DNA of 20,077 bases, from positions 1 through 20,077 of the forward strand of contig USIN01000006.1 of NCBI GenBank assembly GCA_900554715.1, written 5' to 3'. Source of the stretch: an uncultured Bacteroidales bacterium. GTDB taxonomy: Bacteria > Bacteroidota > Bacteroidia > Bacteroidales > Muribaculaceae. Shown piece after piece: positions 15,823 through 20,077 of the stretch; the first letter of the stretch is position 1; every line of letters begins with the position of its first letter. Both the position numbers and the translations under genes were made by a program. The notes under the pieces are model-generated. The model was not told the origin of the DNA and did no database searches. It was given only the letters and a program-made list of their open reading frames with translations.

Positions 15823-16400
15823 TTCTTACCTTCGTAGCTTGCTGTGATCGGGAAAGGCATCGCACCGAGTTTGAACGGATTGCTCACCCTGATGCCCGCG
15901 TCGGTCTTTTCGATGAGTATCGTGCTCGTGGCGCCCAGCGCATAATCCTTGTCCATCGTCGCCGCACCGCCCTGCTCGGCCTTGAAATGCTGGGTCAGAC
16001 CGTCGTTACTGTAATCACGGTAGAAACCGCCCTTGTCTTCATCATAAGCGATATTGCTGATAGTGCATGTCCCGAGAGTGAGATCCCCCATGACAGTCCC
16101 ACCGAGCATATACTCCTGCCATGTAAAATTGACCGTACCGTCTTCGTTGGCGGTGATGACGACCGAGGTCTCGGCGGTGTAGGTAAACTGTCCGCCGACG
16201 ACAACCGTGTTGGTGCCGGTGTATGTGCCGGCAAGCTCTTCGGCAGGCGAAGTCTCTTCGGTGATGAAAGTCATTTCCTTGATATCGCCGACAGCGACAG
16301 TGCTGACCGTGCCGTCATTGAGCTCGATTTTAAGATATTCGGTTTCTGCGCTTGCCGTGAACGCGCATAAAAAAGCTGCGGCTATGATACTCTTTTTCAT
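15819..16400 (-). CDS. Calycin-like beta-barrel secreted protein
   Basis: 193 residues with a signal peptide cleaved near 'FTASA-ET' (about residue 18). Residues 22-46 ('YLKIELNDGTVSTVAVGDIKEMTF') form a short DG-containing module that recurs in the neighbouring gene product. Residues about 56-190 fit the Bacteroidales calycin-like domain: 'ELAGTYTGTN', 'TSVVITANEDGTVNFTWQEYML', 'LGTCTISNI', then 'ITASYEGKK'. Calycin folds bind small hydrophobic ligands, so a role in holding haem or a porphyrin is plausible from context but unproven. There is no lipobox. Its start overlaps the previous stop by one base (TAATG) and its stop overlaps the hmuY start by 4 bp. Confidence 0.82.
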   Translation of the reverse strand: MKKSIIAAAFLCAFTASAETEYLKIELNDGTVSTVAVGDIKEMTFITEETSPAEELAGTYTGTNTVVVGGQFTYTAETSVVITANEDGTVNFTWQEYMLGGTVMGDLTLGTCTISNIAYDEDKGGFYRDYSNDGLTQHFKAEQGGAATMDKDYALGATSTILIEKTDAGIRVSNPFKLGAMPFPITASYEGKK

Positions 16401-16837
16401 TATCGTTTGATATATTTGATTGATTTATTGTTTACTGTTATGATATAGAGGCCTCTGGCAAGAGGTTCGAGCGACACGCTCCCCTCGCCGGCGGCGACAG
16501 CGGTGCCGCTCGCGCTGTAGACCGTGATGGTCTTGCCATCGCATTTAAACACATTGTCCCTGAGGCTGTAGACCGTCTCTTCGCCAATCGCCGTGTCTAT
16601 GCTCGACGATTGTTTCCTGACAAAATCAAACGACTTTACCTCATCGCGGCTGTAACTTGCCGACAGATTGTCAGAACCGACGAGCATGTTTGTCTCGTCG
16701 AAACTGATGTGCGGATGCTCGTCGAGACTGTAGGTCTCGGTGCGCCCGTCGCTGAGATTCACCCTCAGTGACAGCTCTGACGCCCGTCCTACAGCCGCCG
16801 ACAGCAACAACAGAAATAAAACAGAAATCTTCTTCAT
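16400..16837 (-). CDS. Small secreted protein with T9SS-sorting-like C-terminus
   Basis: 145 residues from the ATG at 16837. The open frame extends to 16903, but that start lies inside the promoter at 16873-16904, so MKK at 16837 is preferred. The signal peptide ends near 'AVGRA-SE'. Residues 22-48 ('LSLRVNLSDGRTETYSLDEHPHISF') resemble the N-terminal module of the following calycin-like protein. The C-terminus, 'KTITVYSASGTAVAAGEGSVSLEPLARGLYIITVNNKSIKYIKR' in segments, follows the type A sorting-domain pattern of type IX secretion (V.D..G..V....... L..L..G.Y.V.....K...). It may be a short exported partner of the HmuY system. First gene of the operon; function unknown. Confidence 0.75.
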   Translation of the reverse strand: MKKISVLFLLLLSAAVGRASELSLRVNLSDGRTETYSLDEHPHISFDETNMLVGSDNLSASYSRDEVKSFDFVRKQSSSIDTAIGEETVYSLRDNVFKCDGKTITVYSASGTAVAAGEGSVSLEPLARGLYIITVNNKSIKYIKR

Positions 16838-16872
16838 ATTTTTAGGGTTTTTATTCATCAACTTTGACACTG

Positions 16873-16904
16873 CAAAATTACATCCGGCATTCGCCCCGCG
16901 CAAT
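16873..16904 (-). promoter_or_regulatory. Bacteroidota-type promoter of the haem/iron operon
   Basis: Minus strand: ATTG (16904-16901), a 20-nt spacer and TAATTTTG (16880-16873). The -7 box is perfect and the -33 box has one mismatch. The transcript should begin near 16866, about 29 nt before the ATG at 16837, with an A-rich stretch just before the start as is usual in this phylum. This sets the start of the first gene. I could not recognise a metal-responsive operator. Confidence 0.72.
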
Positions 16905-16925
16905 ACCCTAAAATAGTGAAACTTA

Positions 16926-17501
16926 CTACCCGATATTAAGTATCTCCTCTATCGCCTCGAGCGATACGAAGCCGCCGCAGCGGCGCCCGAGCCCGCTGTC
17001 ATAGCCCACGTCAAACCTGCGCTGACGCGACTCTCTGTTGAGTGCGTCAAACGACCCGTGGCAGTGACCGTGAAGATTGATGGCGCCGGTCTCGCGCCCG
17101 GGCCAGTCGGCCAGGGGATAGTGACACATCACTATCTCGCGGTCCGACCCGAGAAACGGGTAATTGCCCCGTCTGACCGTCAACGTCATGATCTGACCGA
17201 CCTTGACAAAATAGTTGCCGAGCCCTCTGAGACATGAATCATGGTTGCCCGCGACGAGATACTTGCGGCCGTTGAGTCTTTCGAGCAGCCGGCGCGCGCC
17301 GTCGACACTCTTCAGGCAGAGGTCGCCGAGAATATAGACCCGGTCGCGGGGCGCTATCGTGTCATTCCATTGCCCGATGACAAACTCGTCGTGGGCGTCT
17401 ATGTCGCCCCTGTCGGCAAAAGGCCGTCCGGGCTTGAACTCGAGTATACGGCGATGCCCCAAATGCAGGTCGGCCGCAAAAAATATCTTTTCCATAGTCA
17501 T
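16926..17501 (-). CDS. Calcineurin-like metallophosphoesterase
   Basis: 191 residues from the ATG at 17501, chosen because it overlaps the upstream stop (ATGA, 17498-17501); a longer frame to 17681 would lie inside that gene. All metal-binding motifs are present: 'ADLHLGH' (Asp11, His13), 'ILGD' (Asp60), 'GNHD' (Asn86-His87-Asp88), 'CHYPL' (His127) and 'GHCHG' (His146, His148). The short single-domain form resembles small phosphodiesterases/phosphatases often annotated as YfcE- or phage-type phosphoesterases. There is no signal peptide, so it is cytoplasmic. The substrate is unknown. It is the last gene of a coupled cluster with a PP2C phosphatase and a SecB-like protein, which makes a regulatory role possible. 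Confidence 0.88.
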   Translation of the reverse strand: MTMEKIFFAADLHLGHRRILEFKPGRPFADRGDIDAHDEFVIGQWNDTIAPRDRVYILGDLCLKSVDGARRLLERLNGRKYLVAGNHDSCLRGLGNYFVKVGQIMTLTVRRGNYPFLGSDREIVMCHYPLADWPGRETGAINLHGHCHGSFDALNRESRQRRFDVGYDSGLGRRCGGFVSLEAIEEILNIG

Positions 17502-18160
17502 TCTTTTTCCGTTAACGCATAAATAAATATGAATAAGGGTGCAAACAGCATCGCCGCTCCGACAATCGCGGGCGCATATCCGGGATACGGGGCCGTCACG
17601 CCCATGGCCGTCAACAGACCGGGCATCACAATGACGGCCCTGAAACAGAGCATCCACCCCGCGACCGTCACCGTCAGGCAAGTCACCGTCGCCACGTATG
17701 CCGCCGGCGTCGACCGTTTGTCATCCATAAGCTTTACGGCAATCGGCGCCAGGGCCATCACCGCCGGTACTACTGCTATATATAACACCGGCAGGCTCCT
17801 GAGCATCCGGATATACCCCATCGTCATCAGCCAGACAAAAGCCCACCCGACAGCCTCTTCGGCCATCTCGCGCCCGAACGGCCGCCATTCGCCGTAGACC
17901 GCACATCGCAGCACACCCGTCACGGCGACCGCCGCCAGGTCGATGACAGCAACCGCCGCCACATAAAGCATGTCTATCGTAAAAGCAGAGTCGGTATAAT
18001 CGTACATCTCATCATACATCCGGCCTAAGAACCCTCCTGCATACAGCGCCGTGAACAGAACGCCCCGCACTGTCGTCTTCAGCCGTATATCACGCTCTGA
18101 AATCAGCACCGACACGACCAAGGCTCCGAGTGTCAGGCAGTAAAACATCGGCGCGCTCAT
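17498..18160 (-). CDS. Multi-pass membrane protein of unknown family
   Basis: 220 residues. Six or seven hydrophobic segments are visible at about 3-20, 31-47, 62-82, 102-120, 123-143, 153-174 and 196-216. Short polar loops include an acidic-aromatic one ('RMYDEMYDYTDS', about 47-58) and 'KLMDDKRS' (143-150). No conserved motif or known transporter signature is recognised. The start overlaps the PP2C stop by ATGA and the stop overlaps the metallophosphoesterase start by ATGA, so it is made in step with two soluble phosphoryl-transfer enzymes. It could be their membrane anchor or sensor; that is only context. Confidence 0.7.
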   Translation of the reverse strand: MSAPMFYCLTLGALVVSVLISERDIRLKTTVRGVLFTALYAGGFLGRMYDEMYDYTDSAFTIDMLYVAAVAVIDLAAVAVTGVLRCAVYGEWRPFGREMAEEAVGWAFVWLMTMGYIRMLRSLPVLYIAVVPAVMALAPIAVKLMDDKRSTPAAYVATVTCLTVTVAGWMLCFRAVIVMPGLLTAMGVTAPYPGYAPAIVGAAMLFAPLFIFIYALTEKE

Positions 18161-18909
18161 CTCAGTCTTATTATTATGGCCGATATATTGTCGCGGCTGC
18201 CGCCCGAATATGCCTCGGCGACAAGCCGCTCGCAGATCTCGCGCGCGTCGCGGCCCGCTCTGAGCGCCGCCTTGATTTCATCGCACGACAGGGCGTCATA
18301 AAGCCCGTCGGAGCAGAGCAGCAGCATGTCTGCATCGGTCTCGACCGTGTCGGCGAACACATATCGCGTCATCGAATCAAGCACCTGCGACCCGAGGCAC
18401 CGCGAAATCACGTTTCGCCGCGGATGCCGGCGCGCCTCTTCCTCGGTCAGCGCCCCGGCGTCAAACATGCGGCCGACATACGAGTGGTCGGGCGTCATCT
18501 TCGTCAGTCTGTCGTCGTCGCGGCTGTAGGCATAGAGGCGTGTGTCGCCGACATGGGCGATATGCAGCCGCACTGTCCCCTCGCTTTCGTCGACAAGACA
18601 GGCCGTAGCCACACAGCGCATCTCGCAGCGCCGCGGATTTACCTGCCCGGCAATGATATTGTTGTTTGCCGCGACTACGGCCTGCAGCAGCGTGTCGCCG
18701 TCAGGACGACGCCCCTCGGTCGCGACATAGCTCTCTATCGTGCGTCCCGCGAGCATCGCGGCATAATCGCCGCCCTGATGGCCGCCGCAGCCGTCGATGA
18801 CCGCCGCCAACAGCAGTCCGTCGCCGAAATCGCGCAGCACACACAGGTCTTCATTTGTCTCACGTCTTCCCGCCTCAGATAGCGCATACATATCTTTTTC
18901 CATTGTCAT
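18157..18909 (-). CDS. PP2C-family serine/threonine protein phosphatase
   Basis: 250 residues, a complete single catalytic domain. Motifs in order: 'GRRETNED' (Glu20-Asp21), 'VIDGCGGHQGGDYAA' (Asp39-Gly40, with Cys41 where most members have Met or Val), 'HIAHVGDTRLY' (Gly121-Asp122), 'MTPDHSYV', 'RRNVISRCLG', 'LLLCSDGLYD' (Asp201-Gly202) and 'GGSRDNISAI' (Asp240-Asn241). These acidic residues bind the two Mn/Mg ions used in hydrolysis of phospho-Ser/Thr. It has no membrane segment or extra sensor domain. The cognate kinase is not in the window and could lie just upstream. It is coupled by 4-bp overlaps to the SecB-like gene before it and the membrane protein gene after it. Confidence 0.92.
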   Translation of the reverse strand: MTMEKDMYALSEAGRRETNEDLCVLRDFGDGLLLAAVIDGCGGHQGGDYAAMLAGRTIESYVATEGRRPDGDTLLQAVVAANNNIIAGQVNPRRCEMRCVATACLVDESEGTVRLHIAHVGDTRLYAYSRDDDRLTKMTPDHSYVGRMFDAGALTEEEARRHPRRNVISRCLGSQVLDSMTRYVFADTVETDADMLLLCSDGLYDALSCDEIKAALRAGRDAREICERLVAEAYSGGSRDNISAIIIRLR

Positions 18910-19943
18910 TCAATCATTTTAGGGTTAATACTACTTACCTCGTAATCACAGTCCGCGATGCGCTCATGCAGCTCCGTGACAAACGTCTGCTGCTCGGGGT
19001 CCAGACGGTCGTAGCCTGTCACCCTGCGATAATATTTCCAGTCGATGAAGCCTTTTTCGGCATTGTCGTCAAGCTCTGACAGATATGGCTCTATCTCATA
19101 AAGCGACAGCGATGTCTCGGTTATCAGCTCGGCGAACAGCGCTTCGCCCAATTCGTTGAACTCTTCGGGACTGAGTTGCGAGATTTTCTGATTCTTAAAT
19201 ATATCCTTATAAGTGAAAATCAGTTCGGGCACATTGTCGTATGGCTCGCGGTACAGGGTCCACTCGCAATGCCGGTTGCCGGCGATAAATCTGAACATCA
19301 GCCGCTTCGCCTCGTCACACCTCTCATACTCAAATGGCGCGTGATAGTCGGTCACACCCATGAAAGTCAGGTAATAACGGTAGACATTGAGCCGCTCGAA
19401 CGACTCGATTGCGCCGTATGCCTCTTCATAGAGTTTGAGAAATCCCTCGCCTTCCTCACACGCTCTGATACCGGCGATCATCCCGTCGAAACTCAATGGC
19501 GCAGGTGCCGCAACCGCCTCATCATGATTGACATATCCGGTTTTATCGAAATCCAGGGGCGCCAGTTCGACGGGTGTGTATCCCGACCGTGCCGTCACCT
19601 CGCGCACGAGCGCGCGCACGCCGTCATAAACCTTCGGAGCCACGTCGTCCGACATCAGCCGGCGCGTCTCATCCTCGTCGACACAGCTGTCAAACTGCAC
19701 GATAGCGCCGCAGACGGCATAAACCGTAAAGACGACTGCACCCGCGACGGTGACGGCTCTGACGGTCACGGTCTGCTCTGTTTTATAGATGCGGAGTTCC
19801 CGGTCGGCGTCGACTTTCATGTTCATGTCGACCTTGAGTCGGGCGTCACCTTCGCCATCGTCAAAAAACGACTCCGGCGAGTTGTCAGCCGCGAAATTCA
19901 ACTGCTTTATATAATTTGTCAGTATCTTGTATTTGTCTTCCAT
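18906..19943 (-). CDS. SecB-like chaperone domain fused to an unrecognised C-terminal domain
   Basis: 345 residues. Residues about 7-137 follow the fold pattern of SecB: 'LTNYIKQLNFAADNSPESFF' lines up with the SecB strand opening (Y-x-K-D-x-S-F-E...P..F). A long beta region comes next ('YKTEQTVTVRAVTVAGAVVFTVYAVCGAIVQF'). The closing 'VREVTARSGYTPVELAPLDFDKTGY' matches the SecB end (...RG.FP.L.L.PV.FD.L). SecB is usually about 150-160 residues; here a further 205 or so, acidic and aromatic-rich ('FERLNVYRYYLTFMGVTDYHAPFEYERC', 'LSLYEIEPYLSELDD'), have no recognisable domain. SecB-like proteins hold unfolded clients for export or serve as antitoxin chaperones. It begins 15 bp after the unknown upstream gene and overlaps PP2C by ATGA. 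The SecB resemblance is by eye but extensive. Confidence 0.75.
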   Translation of the reverse strand: MEDKYKILTNYIKQLNFAADNSPESFFDDGEGDARLKVDMNMKVDADRELRIYKTEQTVTVRAVTVAGAVVFTVYAVCGAIVQFDSCVDEDETRRLMSDDVAPKVYDGVRALVREVTARSGYTPVELAPLDFDKTGYVNHDEAVAAPAPLSFDGMIAGIRACEEGEGFLKLYEEAYGAIESFERLNVYRYYLTFMGVTDYHAPFEYERCDEAKRLMFRFIAGNRHCEWTLYREPYDNVPELIFTYKDIFKNQKISQLSPEEFNELGEALFAELITETSLSLYEIEPYLSELDDNAEKGFIDWKYYRRVTGYDRLDPEQQTFVTELHERIADCDYEVSSINPKMIE

Positions 19944-19958
19944 AGCAATGTGTTTTAA

Positions 19959-20077
19959 TTATTTACCTAATTGTTTGACAACAAAGTCGCGGTCAACACT
20001 GATGACACGGGCCTCGCCGCCGTCAATCTTCATGTTGTAGTAGATTGTGTTGAGACACCGGGCCAGGAGCGCGCGCA
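19959..20077 (-). CDS. Unknown protein, C-terminal end only
   Basis: The last 38 codons and the TAA stop (19961-19959) of a minus-strand gene that enters from outside the window. The visible protein includes 'LARCLNTIYYNMKIDGG' and 'RVISVDRDFVVKQLGK'. I do not recognise the family. It ends 15 bp before the start of the SecB-like gene and is probably the upstream member of that operon. Confidence 0.6.
   Translation of the reverse strand, partial: RALLARCLNTIYYNMKIDGGEARVISVDRDFVVKQLGK

Noticed and set aside
17502..17681. N-terminal extension of the metallophosphoesterase
   Set aside because: The 60 extra residues lie within the upstream membrane-protein gene and show no domain; the first motif (Asp11-x-His13) is correctly placed from the ATG at 17501.

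Overview
The window looks like a chromosomal segment of a gut-type Bacteroidales with fairly high GC, most like Muribaculaceae, although the family is a guess. The evidence is the gene content: DUF3575/DUF5119/fimbrillin pilus genes, an HmuY-type lipoprotein with a TonB receptor, calycin-like and T9SS-tail-like proteins, and AlbA_2/HATPase regulators. Four good promoters also match the Bacteroidota consensus TTTG-N19-21-TAnnTTTG. I see no tRNA, rRNA, CRISPR array, intact insertion sequence or prophage.

Region 1 (1-4172, minus strand) is a type V (Bacteroidales) fimbrial operon. It starts at a near-perfect promoter (4141-4172) and runs DUF3575/OmpA-like protein, DUF5119 lipoprotein (4-bp overlap), fimbrillin-family lipoprotein, a perfect 14-bp hairpin with a T-tract, then a second fimbrillin-like lipoprotein cut by the window edge.

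Region 2 (4384-6207) is AT-rich. It holds an AlbA_2/HATPase_c_4/winged-helix regulator that still has its promoter and natural start but carries one in-frame TAA at codon 21. Beyond it are about 460 bp without a full gene, including a possible gene remnant.

Region 3 (6208-8953, plus strand) is a tightly packed operon: membrane-anchored GNAT acetyltransferase, Sel1-repeat protein, nitroreductase and O6-alkylguanine-DNA methyltransferase. It starts at a canonical promoter (6152-6182) and ends in a perfect 10-bp hairpin over the last stop codon.

Region 4 (8954-10660) has a duplicated 22/23-bp repeat and a second, intact AlbA_2/HATPase regulator on the minus strand, again AT-rich. The two AlbA_2 genes bracket the region 3 operon.

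Region 5 (10661-16904, minus strand) is a six-gene operon interpreted as haem/iron acquisition: small T9SS-tail-like secreted protein, calycin-like protein, HmuY-like lipoprotein, HmuR/BtuB-like TonB receptor, an unrecognised eight-helix membrane protein and a PepSY-type membrane protein. The first four are linked by 1- to 4-bp overlaps. A promoter at 16873-16904 fixes the first start; a weaker internal promoter may serve the last gene.

Region 6 (16926-20077, minus strand) is the least ordinary part. It is a translationally coupled cluster: the end of an unknown gene, a SecB-like chaperone domain fused to an unrecognised C-terminal domain, a PP2C-type phosphatase, a membrane protein and a small metallophosphoesterase, joined by three successive ATGA overlaps. 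Its promoter lies outside the window. This cluster is the best candidate for an undescribed system.
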